Positions 1-7,335 of a stretch of DNA of 37,136 nucleotides are shown here, in pieces. Where the stretch lies: IMG/VR virus record IMGVR_UViG_3300017746_002756, positions 1 through 37,136 of that record; one strand, written 5' to 3'. This DNA is from a virus. The notes under the pieces were generated by a model. It worked only from the letters and a program-made list of their open reading frames with translations, searched no databases and was not told the DNA's origin. A program made the translations under genes and the position numbers. Numbering within the stretch: position 1 is the first letter of the stretch; every line of letters starts with the position of its first letter.

Positions 1-252
1 AACTACCATAAATATGTAGTACGGTTTAACGACAAAGAGACTAGAAAACGTGTAAAAACTGCTTTAAACGCCAGTATACACTACGAAACACCTTTGAGCG
101 CAAATACTATGTACGACAGCTTAACCAGCAGGAGAGACGCTTGCACAGCGTCTAAGACGGCATCTAACACGGTTTTATCGTTACCTGTACATGCTTACCT
201 TACAGATAACGAAGTAAATGATATTATTAATGTAGTGAAGGAAAACCTATGA
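1..252 (+). CDS. DegT/DnrJ/EryC1-type sugar aminotransferase, C-terminal end (partial, 5' end outside window)
   Basis: Reading frame 1 is open from the first base to a TGA at 250-252 and gives 83 residues. The family makes amino sugars by PLP-dependent transamination of keto-nucleotide sugars. Seen: a segment beginning KYVVRFNDKETR, then an IHYETPLS stretch that matches the family's usual C-terminal IHYP-PLH region. It ends in SLPVHAYLTDNEVNDIINVV, matching the typical LSLPMHPYLT-E...I..V terminus of these enzymes. The catalytic lysine and PLP pocket would lie upstream of the window. The stop overlaps the next start as ATGA (249-252), so translational coupling with the following nitroreductase-like gene is likely. 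The family call is firm; the sugar substrate cannot be named. Confidence 0.85.
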   Translation, partial: NYHKYVVRFNDKETRKRVKTALNASIHYETPLSANTMYDSLTSRRDACTASKTASNTVLSLPVHAYLTDNEVNDIINVVKENL

Positions 253-1040
253 TAGAAGAATTATTTGGCAAGAGAAGACAGATACGAGCAAGATGGGATC
301 AAAAAAGGTTACCTTCTAAAGAAACAATAAAAGATTTATTAAAACGGACAATGAAAATTGCTCCTTCAAAACAAAATTTATTTCCATTTAAGATTCATGC
401 GTATGGTCCAGACGATTTAGAAGAAAGAAAAATCATAGGACAAATATGTGCTTTATTTAAAACAGGCTCTGTTAATCACATGGATAGTGAAAATAAAAAA
501 GGAATGATTAAAACAGCAATGGGCAACATAAATGTTAACGAACATGTTTTAGATGACCAAGGCAACGATATGAGATTGTCTCCTTGGGTATTAGTATTTG
601 AACAAAGATTGTGTGAGCCTAATAATTTTATAAAAGAATATGCTAAGTTACATAACATAACAGACGAAGCTAGGTTTACACAAGTTTGTCCAAAAAGATA
701 TAGAGGAGCATCTAATACTAAACTTTCTTCTGTTGAAATTGGTATGTTTATAAAATGTTTAGCCGGACTTTGTTTAGAAAATGACTTAGCAATTTCGTAT
801 ATTAAATCTTTTCCTGAATGGGTATGGAAAGATGGGAATGGTGGATATAGTAAAGATATTAATAAGGTTGGGCTAAGTTGGGATAGTCTTCCTGACATTA
901 CAGAAGCACCTATTATGGTTGTACAAATTGGGCATGTGGCTCCTGGTGAAGATTACTTTGCTAGTAACAGTGTAGACCCAAATGACATACACTGGGAAAA
1001 CAAACCTAGTTTAGATACTATAGTGAGGTTTAACAAATAA
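249..1040 (+). CDS. Nitroreductase-like flavoprotein, paralog 1 (263 aa)
   Basis: Probable FMN-dependent oxidoreductase of the nitroreductase superfamily. Seen: an N-terminal Arg-rich element (RRQIRAR, about residues 9-15) followed by APSKQN (about 38-43), the pattern of the family's FMN-phosphate-binding Arg cluster and P-S-x-x-N motif. A helix around EIGMFIKCLAGLCLEN and a terminal IGHVAPGED stretch correspond to the usual dimer-core helix and C-terminal G-rich segment. It shares the unusual FxQRLCEPNxFI block (about residues 117-128) with the next gene, so the two are close paralogs. The start at 249 has a good AAGGA site (GAAGGAAAACCT before ATG) and overlaps the aminotransferase stop. 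The family spans quinone and nitro reduction, deiodination, BluB-type flavin fragmentation and azoline oxidation, so the substrate is open. Confidence 0.75.
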   Translation: MIEELFGKRRQIRARWDQKRLPSKETIKDLLKRTMKIAPSKQNLFPFKIHAYGPDDLEERKIIGQICALFKTGSVNHMDSENKKGMIKTAMGNINVNEHVLDDQGNDMRLSPWVLVFEQRLCEPNNFIKEYAKLHNITDEARFTQVCPKRYRGASNTKLSSVEIGMFIKCLAGLCLENDLAISYIKSFPEWVWKDGNGGYSKDINKVGLSWDSLPDITEAPIMVVQIGHVAPGEDYFASNSVDPNDIHWENKPSLDTIVRFNK

Positions 1041-1705
1041 TGGATTTATTACAACTGTTAGATTCAAGAAAACATGTATACCGATTTAAAGAAGAAGTTC
1101 CGCCTCAAAGTGACATAGAAGAGATATTATTTAAAGCCTGGAAAGTAACGCCGTCAAAGCAGAACTTTATGCCTTATGAAATTACTATTCTAGGACCTAA
1201 TGCTAAACAAGAAAAACTTGCTTGTTACAACTTGGCTAGAATGAACAAAAAAAATGTAAACGAAAATGCTACTAAAGGACATACAGAAGACGGTCATAAT
1301 CCAAACTTCCTTTATTTAAAAAACGCTCCCTACACAATTATTTTTAGTCAACGATTGTGTGAACCTAATCCGTTTATACAAAGAACTATTAATGACGAAA
1401 ATAGTTACTATGAACAAATGCACGAATCAGAACTAGATTCTATATTAAGATCTGCCTCAACTGAAGTAGGTTTATTTGCGGCTAACTTATCTGCGTTTGC
1501 TTTAGAAAAAGGAATAGACGTTAATTACAACGGTTGCTTTCCTAGTAAAGTTAAACATTGGTCTACACTTCCAACAATTAAACACAATCCGATATTAATT
1601 GGTGCTATGGGCTACTGTGATGTACCGAGAAGAAATAAAGTAACTGAATTATTATTTGCTGAAGACCTTAAACCAAATTTGGAAAAGATATTAAAATGGA
1701 TATAA
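1040..1705 (+). CDS. Nitroreductase-like flavoprotein, paralog 2 (221 aa)
   Basis: Second nitroreductase-superfamily protein. The N-terminus has SRKHVYRF (about residues 9-16) and TPSKQN (about 37-42), the expected FMN-binding Arg and P-S-x-x-N positions. IFSQRLCEPNPFI is nearly the same as the matching block in the preceding protein, which supports local duplication. A central EVGLFAANLSAFALEKG helix and an IGAMGYCD end complete the fold pattern. At 221 residues it is about the usual single-domain size and shorter than its upstream neighbour. Its ATG shares one base with the preceding stop (TAATG at 1038-1042), so re-initiation is likely. A GAGG sits about 11 bases upstream. Substrate unknown; it could heterodimerise with paralog 1 (inference). 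Confidence 0.75.
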   Translation: MDLLQLLDSRKHVYRFKEEVPPQSDIEEILFKAWKVTPSKQNFMPYEITILGPNAKQEKLACYNLARMNKKNVNENATKGHTEDGHNPNFLYLKNAPYTIIFSQRLCEPNPFIQRTINDENSYYEQMHESELDSILRSASTEVGLFAANLSAFALEKGIDVNYNGCFPSKVKHWSTLPTIKHNPILIGAMGYCDVPRRNKVTELLFAEDLKPNLEKILKWI

Positions 1706-2433
1706 GAGATCAAATAAAAAATGCTTCTAAAATTACTAACAGGGCACAACGTAATTATGACCTAACTAAATCTATACCTCAAGAAGATTTAGATACACTT
1801 ATACAAGCCGCTGTTAACTCTCCAACAAAACAAAACGAAACACACTATAGTTTACATGTATATACTGATCAAAATATAATTAAACAAATATATAATCATA
1901 CAAAAAAGTTTACAATGATCCGAGATAAACAAGATCAAGATGAAAGTTTTAAAGTAGAAAATGATGTTTTTATACAAAACGATACTAAGTCAATAACTAA
2001 CTCTCAAATTTATGCTAACGCACTATTTGTATATGTTGTAGAACAAGGCAATACTCGTGGAAGTCAGCATCGGGCGGCAAAAGAAAATCCAAATAGTAAT
2101 GCGGCAAAAGTATACGGCGAACAGGTAGCATATTCTATGGGCATATCAGTTGGTGAACTTATACTTTCAGCAGGACTACTTGGATATAAAACAGGAATTT
2201 GTTCGGCACTAGATACAAGACCAATACGTGACATACTCGGAATAAAACAAAATCCTAAATTGCTTGTAGGTGTAGGTTTTCCTAATGAACAACTAAATCG
2301 TATTCAACATTCAGAAGTATTAAACAAAGATGTGCCAGAGAAATTTAGAACAGGCGAATTAGATGAACACTGGAATTTTCCTACGTTTGATAAAAATATA
2401 AAAGTAGTACTAAACGGTAATCCTACCAACTAG
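1696..2433 (+). CDS. Nitroreductase-like flavoprotein, paralog 3 (245 aa)
   Basis: Third tandem nitroreductase-like protein and the most canonical of the set. Seen: NRAQRNYDLTKSIP (about residues 15-28), SPTKQNETHY (about 41-50), a typical SMGISVGELILSAGLLGYKTGI helix and loop in the second half, and VGVGFPNE near the end. It lacks the QRLCEPN block of the other two, so it diverged earlier or was recruited separately. It overlaps the previous gene by 10 bases, with a GGAAAAG site just upstream of ATG 1696. Its last 24 bases overlap the 3' end of the convergent methyltransferase gene on the opposite strand. The substrate cannot be inferred. Confidence 0.78.
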   Translation: MDIRDQIKNASKITNRAQRNYDLTKSIPQEDLDTLIQAAVNSPTKQNETHYSLHVYTDQNIIKQIYNHTKKFTMIRDKQDQDESFKVENDVFIQNDTKSITNSQIYANALFVYVVEQGNTRGSQHRAAKENPNSNAAKVYGEQVAYSMGISVGELILSAGLLGYKTGICSALDTRPIRDILGIKQNPKLLVGVGFPNEQLNRIQHSEVLNKDVPEKFRTGELDEHWNFPTFDKNIKVVLNGNPTN

Positions 2434-3006
2434 CATATAACGTGTACCTCTAGTATCTTTTATCTCGTCTTCAACTAATATTGTAGAGTTATTAGGTAAT
2501 TGATCTTTAAATTCTTGAATACTGCTTACACAATTAATATGTCCTTCAATATCGTACATGTTGTTACTAGTTAACGCAAATGTCATATCTTTTTTCCAAT
2601 ACTGCCATTCTTTCATCGGCCTCATATGTTCACAACTAGGATTAATAACTAAACTAGCAGTATGATATCTTTTTAAATCTAGTTCAAAAATATCACCTGG
2701 TATATATTCTATATTTTTAAGGTGATTAAATAATCTATTTTTTGATGTTTTTAAGACACGGCTATCTAAATCAATACAGGATATCTCTTTTACATGTTTA
2801 GATAATTTTGGAATTAAAATACTTCCGTACCAGCTTCCGAATATAATAACTTCTGATTGTTTATTAACATGTTCTAATACTGCCGAAACAATTTTATCTT
2901 TTGCTAAAAATTGATTATCACTAAACGAATCAATTAAGTCATGTGAATATTCTGAATTTTCTTTTATTTCTTTAACAACGTTTCTAAAAATTTGTTCGTC
3001 TATCAT
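2410..3006 (-). CDS. Rossmann-fold SAM-dependent methyltransferase-like protein (198 aa)
   Basis: Likely class I methyltransferase. Seen: VIIFGSWYGSILIPKL (about residues 53-68) is the strand-loop-helix of motif I, with a G-S-W-Y-G in place of the common GxGxG. CIDLDSRVLKTSKNRL (about 77-92) gives the acidic residue that binds the ribose. IEYIPGDIFEL (about 99-109) matches the motif II D-I region, and INPSCEHMRP lies where the catalytic loop is expected. It is the last gene of the minus-strand cassette, and its start overlaps the carbamoyltransferase stop as ATGA (3003-3006). The 3' end runs 24 bases into the opposing flavoprotein gene. By context it may methylate a sugar or a modified residue; the substrate is unknown and the glycine-loop variant leaves some doubt. 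Confidence 0.65.
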   Translation of the reverse strand: MIDEQIFRNVVKEIKENSEYSHDLIDSFSDNQFLAKDKIVSAVLEHVNKQSEVIIFGSWYGSILIPKLSKHVKEISCIDLDSRVLKTSKNRLFNHLKNIEYIPGDIFELDLKRYHTASLVINPSCEHMRPMKEWQYWKKDMTFALTSNNMYDIEGHINCVSSIQEFKDQLPNNSTILVEDEIKDTRGTRYMLVGRITV

Positions 3007-4466
3007 TTGCTAACCATCTTATCATCTATTACGAGTATATCAATAGCAGTTTCTTCGTAAGTTTCGTATGCTTCATATGGATTCTCTACAATAGGTTCTT
3101 GGCAGTTGAAGCTTGTATTAAGTAACATTGGTATGCCTGTAATTTTATAAAACTCATTTATAAGATCATAAAACTTTTCGTTTTGCTCTCTGTTTACAGT
3201 TTGTATTCTTGCTGTACCGTCAACATGTGTTACACCCGGAATCTTGTCTGACTTAACTGGCATAATCCTACTCATGTATGGACTTGGCTGATTAGTATCA
3301 AAATATTCTTGATAGTGTTCTTCTAACACACTTGGCGCAAACGGTCTAAAGTCTTCACGCTTCTTAATAGTTGTGTTAATGATATTTTTGATATTAGGAT
3401 TACGAGGATCAGCAAGTATACTACGATTTCCTAATGCTCTATTACCGCTTTCAGATAACCCTTGAAACCATCCAACAATTTCCCCATCAGCAATACTTTG
3501 TGCTACTTGTTTAATATCTAAGTCGGAAAAATTATCTGATAAAGAATATTCAAAATGTTTTCCTGATGCTGTATTAGGTATATGTACATTTTTATTTAAC
3601 ACATAGTCAGCGTGCATATACGTACCTAGTGCTTGTCCTTCATCGCCTACTGCTGGTGGAACATGTACATTTGTATAATGCTTAGTAAACATTTCATTCA
3701 TATAGCCATTGTACGCAACACCGCCTGCTACACACAAGTTGTCGCATGTTTTTAAAGGATATACATATTTTTTAATCAAGTCTTCAGTTACCCATTGTAG
3801 CGTATAAGCAACATCTTCTTTTAAATGCTTATCTAAAACTTTCTTTGACCAATCGGGTAATTCAAAGTCATTGTTCATATAGTAATCAATTAAAGCATGT
3901 ATTTGATAATCGTACTGACCGTAACCTGCTAGACCCATAACTTTACCGGCACCTAAGTAACCAAATCCTAAGTCTTGTGATAGTCTGTTCCACAATCCGC
4001 CAATTGATAGTTTATCTGATAAATTATGTATATGTCCGTGCTTGTCAATAAACACACAATTAAATTTCCAACCTTTACCGTCAATAGCAAGTATGTCCGA
4101 CTGCTCATATCCAGAACTTAAAAAAGCGTATGCGGCATGACTTTGATGATGGTCAATATAATAAAAGTTATTCCAATGTCTGGCATCCCATAAGTTTGTA
4201 GGTTTAAAATTTAAAAAATCTTTTGTACCAAATTTTTGTTCGATAAGATCAATTACAAATTCTTGTCCTAAATTAGAAACTGTAAAACATAAAGTTTCAT
4301 CTTCTGTCTTTACATACTGCTCAAAAAATTCTCTACTAGGCTTTCCATCATGTGGATCAGTATTTAAATTATGTTTTCTACGTGTCTGTCTTTCGACTTG
4401 TAAATGTGTTTCTCCGTTATAAGTATTATGGTCATGCATATTTAATGCTACAGAAAATAGTTTCAT
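3003..4466 (-). CDS. NodU/CmcH-family O-carbamoyltransferase (487 aa)
   Basis: Transfers a carbamoyl group from carbamoyl phosphate, through a carbamoyl-adenylate, to a hydroxyl of a sugar or other small molecule. Seen: HHQSHAAYAF (about residues 106-115), the metal-binding histidine motif of the Kae1-like N-terminal domain; ILAIDGKGW (about 125-133), an actin-fold phosphate loop; KVMGLAGYG; CVAGGVAYNGYMNEMF; VPPAVGDEGQALG. In the C-terminal carbamoyltransferase domain is GLSESGNRALGNRSILADPR (about 335-354), where the usual E-x-G-P-R-A-L-G has Asn for Pro. LLNTSFN near the end is typical. The protein is shorter than the roughly 550-600 residues common in the family. ATGA overlaps join it to both neighbours (4463-4466 and 3003-3006), and AGAGGAAATAA precedes the ATG. 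By context it probably carbamoylates a glycan. Confidence 0.92.
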   Translation of the reverse strand: MKLFSVALNMHDHNTYNGETHLQVERQTRRKHNLNTDPHDGKPSREFFEQYVKTEDETLCFTVSNLGQEFVIDLIEQKFGTKDFLNFKPTNLWDARHWNNFYYIDHHQSHAAYAFLSSGYEQSDILAIDGKGWKFNCVFIDKHGHIHNLSDKLSIGGLWNRLSQDLGFGYLGAGKVMGLAGYGQYDYQIHALIDYYMNNDFELPDWSKKVLDKHLKEDVAYTLQWVTEDLIKKYVYPLKTCDNLCVAGGVAYNGYMNEMFTKHYTNVHVPPAVGDEGQALGTYMHADYVLNKNVHIPNTASGKHFEYSLSDNFSDLDIKQVAQSIADGEIVGWFQGLSESGNRALGNRSILADPRNPNIKNIINTTIKKREDFRPFAPSVLEEHYQEYFDTNQPSPYMSRIMPVKSDKIPGVTHVDGTARIQTVNREQNEKFYDLINEFYKITGIPMLLNTSFNCQEPIVENPYEAYETYEETAIDILVIDDKMVSK

Positions 4467-5305
4467 TTTATTTCCTCTAATGCTATTTTTTCTAATATTG
4501 CTTGTCTACGTCCTTTTGGTCGAGGTGGAATAATATCCATACATGCTGTACAATATTTTTCAAATTTAAATAAATCGTGTTCCATCATTTTAGTAATATT
4601 TTCTATTGTAATATCAAACTCACGCGATCCATTAATTGCTTTTCTACTACAATGTCTAATCTTTTGTATTTCAAAATCAAACACAGGTACTTGCGGAAAC
4701 TTAGCACAAATACGTCTTTCTAATTCAGGTGCTTGCTCTAGTTCATGATCACTAAAAAAGTCAGGTGATCTTGAATTGTACTCTTTAAATTCTGTATTCT
4801 TATGATCAATATGACTTATGTCATGTTTATCTCTATATTCAAAGTAACCAGGCGTTTCAATAATAAGATTGTAGTTGTTTAAATCGTTAGGTTCAAACCA
4901 ATCATAGTTTCCTAATTTTTCAATTCGGTCATCATAAAAATCTAATATTAAGTGTTCTATATAGATAACTTCGGGGTCTTCAAGTATGTGTGGATAAAAC
5001 TTACGCACTAAACTATTAGACAACACTTGCGGAATTAAATTAGGATATTTTTTGATCTCTGCTATAATTTCATCTAAATTTTTAATAAGTCCTGGCTCTC
5101 CACCTAATAAGCAGATACGTGTCTTATACGGAGCAAGTCCTTTTAGAATAGTTCTTACTAGATCCATATCAGTATCTAAGTAACGCATTTCTAATGTCCA
5201 AGCGGTACAATAGTGACAACTCTTATTACATGACTTAGATAGATAAAAATCTACTGTCCTGTATTCTTCACTTTTTAGTTGTTCTAATGTTTTAATTGTT
5301 CTCAT
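4463..5305 (-). CDS. Radical SAM enzyme (280 aa)
   Basis: Radical-SAM protein that cleaves S-adenosylmethionine with a 4Fe-4S cluster to start radical chemistry. Seen: C26-x3-C30-x2-C33 (CNKSCHYC), followed by LLGGEPGL (about residues 67-74), the SAM-binding GGEP motif. A C-terminal group of cysteines (RRICAKF, IRHCSRK, and a KYCTACMD near residue 255) may hold an auxiliary cluster, but the spacing is not a clear SPASM motif. A basic PPRPKGRRQ segment follows. AAGGAG stands five bases before the ATG. The gene overlaps the DGD protein upstream by 14 bases and the carbamoyltransferase by 4. Its substrate is unknown; by context a sugar, lipid-linked glycan or peptide modification is possible. 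Confidence 0.85.
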   Translation of the reverse strand: MRTIKTLEQLKSEEYRTVDFYLSKSCNKSCHYCTAWTLEMRYLDTDMDLVRTILKGLAPYKTRICLLGGEPGLIKNLDEIIAEIKKYPNLIPQVLSNSLVRKFYPHILEDPEVIYIEHLILDFYDDRIEKLGNYDWFEPNDLNNYNLIIETPGYFEYRDKHDISHIDHKNTEFKEYNSRSPDFFSDHELEQAPELERRICAKFPQVPVFDFEIQKIRHCSRKAINGSREFDITIENITKMMEHDLFKFEKYCTACMDIIPPRPKGRRQAILEKIALEEIK

Positions 5306-5972
5306 ACCGGCTCCTTAACCAACTAAAATTATTTATTAGCTCAAGATCAGAGCTGTTAGAAATGCCAAAGCGCATGCCGTCGCGAGCACCTCGTAACGCA
5401 TCTCGCTTATAACTTCCAGTAGCATAAGTAGTCCAAGTTTCAAGTCGTTCATTTGTTTCTCCTTCTTCTTGTCTGTTTATTGTTTTACTTGCTAATTTAG
5501 CACATTCTCTAAAAGCACTTTTCCAAGTACTAAAAGAATCTGTATCAAATGCTGTAATGTTACTGACTTCGTCTATTACTTTAAACTTATCACTAATACT
5601 TGTAGTCATGTCAGTAGTTGTTGTATCCATATTACGTGTAAGTGTAGTAGGTAATAGCTTAATACCGCCGTAACCATACGTTAAACTGTTGACTGGATTA
5701 CTACTATGATAAACGTGTACTACATCACTTTCCTCCGCTGTATGAGCAAATTTGAAGCCCTGTACGACCTGTGCGTCACCATCAACTACATAGAAGTAAC
5801 TAGTATTTGCTATTTTAGCCGCTTCGACATGAGCATTGTGTATACCTTCAACGTCTTTAATACGTTTAACCCTATCACCAAAAACTCCAACTGTATTAAA
5901 TCTGTCATACAAATCTTTAAAATTTTCTTCAGCATTTGGCTCGTGATAGCTTATAAAAATAATATCATACAT
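5292..5972 (-). CDS. DGD-motif glycosyltransferase-like protein, paralog B (226 aa)
   Basis: GT-A-like protein seen in marine-phage cassettes, to my recollection, without an assigned reaction. The N-terminus has IIFISYHEPNAEENF, then a segment ending FYVVDGDAQV (about residues 62-71), where DGD could be the metal and nucleotide-sugar-binding D-x-D. LTYGYGGIKLLP follows in the middle. All three blocks recur in the gene at 7332-8225, so the two are paralogs. I chose the ATG at 5970-5972. The frame can be extended five codons to a TTG at 5987, but the paralog begins at the equivalent position. The ATG overlaps the upstream radical-SAM gene by 8 bases. Its position between two radical-SAM genes suggests a shared substrate. 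Donor and acceptor are unknown. Confidence 0.65.
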   Translation of the reverse strand: MYDIIFISYHEPNAEENFKDLYDRFNTVGVFGDRVKRIKDVEGIHNAHVEAAKIANTSYFYVVDGDAQVVQGFKFAHTAEESDVVHVYHSSNPVNSLTYGYGGIKLLPTTLTRNMDTTTTDMTTSISDKFKVIDEVSNITAFDTDSFSTWKSAFRECAKLASKTINRQEEGETNERLETWTTYATGSYKRDALRGARDGMRFGISNSSDLELINNFSWLRSRYENN

Positions 5973-7335
5973 TTTTAATAATCTCAAAAAATCCCTCGTA
6001 CTCAGGAAATGTATTTAAAAAATTTCGTTGACGCCTACGATCATACTGAAGAATAAATTTAAAAAACATATTTTGTGCTTCTTGTTGTTCCTTCCAAAAC
6101 TTATCTTTGTTGTTAAATCTGTGATCAACATCCTCAACAATACGTTTTAGCTTTGCTGTTTCAACTGTTTTAAATCCACGTGGATCAGTATTTTGCTCCA
6201 TAAACGTTAGTGCTGGTCTTAAATAATCATCTACTATCTGTGGATTAGCAATCTTGATATCAAGGAATGCCGGATTACGTACATAAGGAATATCTATTAG
6301 AATACGTTGGTTCCATCTGTTTTCTCCACTGTAAGTTGCTTTTAAATGTAATACCCATATTAAAAAATCTTTGAATGTAGGTAAACTAAAGATATTAAAC
6401 GCACTCATGAAACTAACTTTACTTCTAGTATTTCTAGCAAAGTATTCAACGTTATCTGTAAATTGATGCCAATCCATTCCGTCTCTACTATATTCTGCTT
6501 GTATACCTGTACTTTCTGCGCTAGTATACAATGTAAATTCTTTAATACTTTTAGTATCTTCTAGTTGTTTAATTAACTGTGTAAATTCTTCCCAAAGTCC
6601 TTTAGGCGGACATCCATTAGTATTAATAGCAAATTTAAGTTTAGGCTGTGGATTATCTATTAAGTATTGAATCACTTTCTTAGTATGTTTACTAAGGAGA
6701 GGTTCACCGCCTGTAATTCTAAAAGTAGTCATATGTTTTACTGCTTCTGGAAACCATTTCCAAAATGCTTCAATATAAGGATTTTCTTCACGCTCAGGAA
6801 TAGGTTGTTCATCAGGGTTAATTACATTATATTGCCAGGTCTTTATATCATACGGCCCTTTGGCTTTTACTTCTTCTGTCCACTTACTACTAAATGGCGG
6901 ACCGCAATACGCACATTTAAAATTACATACATTTCCAAAACTAACTTCTACAAAACGAGGATAAAAATCTTCATCTCCGGTTGATGTTGATATTGTATCA
7001 AAGTCTGGCCAACTAAACAAATCTCCGCTTTTATAGACTCTATCACTAAAGTTATCTGTGTTATCTTCAATGCGCCAACAGTAATCACATTCTCCTGGAC
7101 GTTCACCATTAAGCATCTGCTTTCTAGTTTGTTTTTTAAAGCCTGTATTATGTAGTGCGTTAGGATTATTTTTTAATTCTTCTAAATCAATCTTATGTGC
7201 TTTAACATGATGACAACTATGATTGATACCACTACCTAAATGAATAGTAACTTGTGTCCATTTAGCAAGGCAAAAGCCGCAACCAACACTATCTAGTTTG
7301 TCTTTTACAATAATAGGATTTTCCGGAGTTTTCAT
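5965..7335 (-). CDS. Twitch-domain radical SAM protein (456 aa)
   Basis: Radical-SAM enzyme with an unusual order: a cysteine-rich auxiliary-cluster (twitch-like) region lies N-terminal to the core. Seen: C19, C22, C41, C83 and C86 in the first 90 residues (including SCHHVKAH and GECDYCWRIED), then the core C137-x3-C141-x2-C144 (CNFKCAYC) and ITGGEPLL (about residues 207-214). LYTSAESTGIQAEYSRDGMDWHQF lies downstream. The layout matches what I know of a family annotated as twitch domain-containing radical SAM proteins, common in marine phages and bacteria, with no reaction assigned to my knowledge. The start overlaps the preceding gene as ATGA (7332-7335), with AAGGA about 11 bases upstream. 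It sits between the two DGD paralogs. High confidence in family, none in substrate. Confidence 0.88.
   Translation of the reverse strand: MKTPENPIIVKDKLDSVGCGFCLAKWTQVTIHLGSGINHSCHHVKAHKIDLEELKNNPNALHNTGFKKQTRKQMLNGERPGECDYCWRIEDNTDNFSDRVYKSGDLFSWPDFDTISTSTGDEDFYPRFVEVSFGNVCNFKCAYCGPPFSSKWTEEVKAKGPYDIKTWQYNVINPDEQPIPEREENPYIEAFWKWFPEAVKHMTTFRITGGEPLLSKHTKKVIQYLIDNPQPKLKFAINTNGCPPKGLWEEFTQLIKQLEDTKSIKEFTLYTSAESTGIQAEYSRDGMDWHQFTDNVEYFARNTRSKVSFMSAFNIFSLPTFKDFLIWVLHLKATYSGENRWNQRILIDIPYVRNPAFLDIKIANPQIVDDYLRPALTFMEQNTDPRGFKTVETAKLKRIVEDVDHRFNNKDKFWKEQQEAQNMFFKFILQYDRRRQRNFLNTFPEYEGFFEIIKNV

Noticed and set aside
476-898. 140-residue minus-strand frame opposite the first flavoprotein gene
   Set aside because: Shadow of a gene with clear family motifs; no domain or start signal of its own.
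2413-2424. Small inverted repeat GGTA-ATCC-TACC at the convergent junction as a terminator
   Set aside because: The stem is four pairs long with no adjacent T-run; too weak to call.
1696-7335. A peptide-modification (RiPP) pathway suggested by radical-SAM enzymes plus nitroreductase-like proteins
   Set aside because: No YcaO protein, leader-binding domain, transporter or short precursor peptide gene is visible, and the other enzymes point to glycan chemistry.
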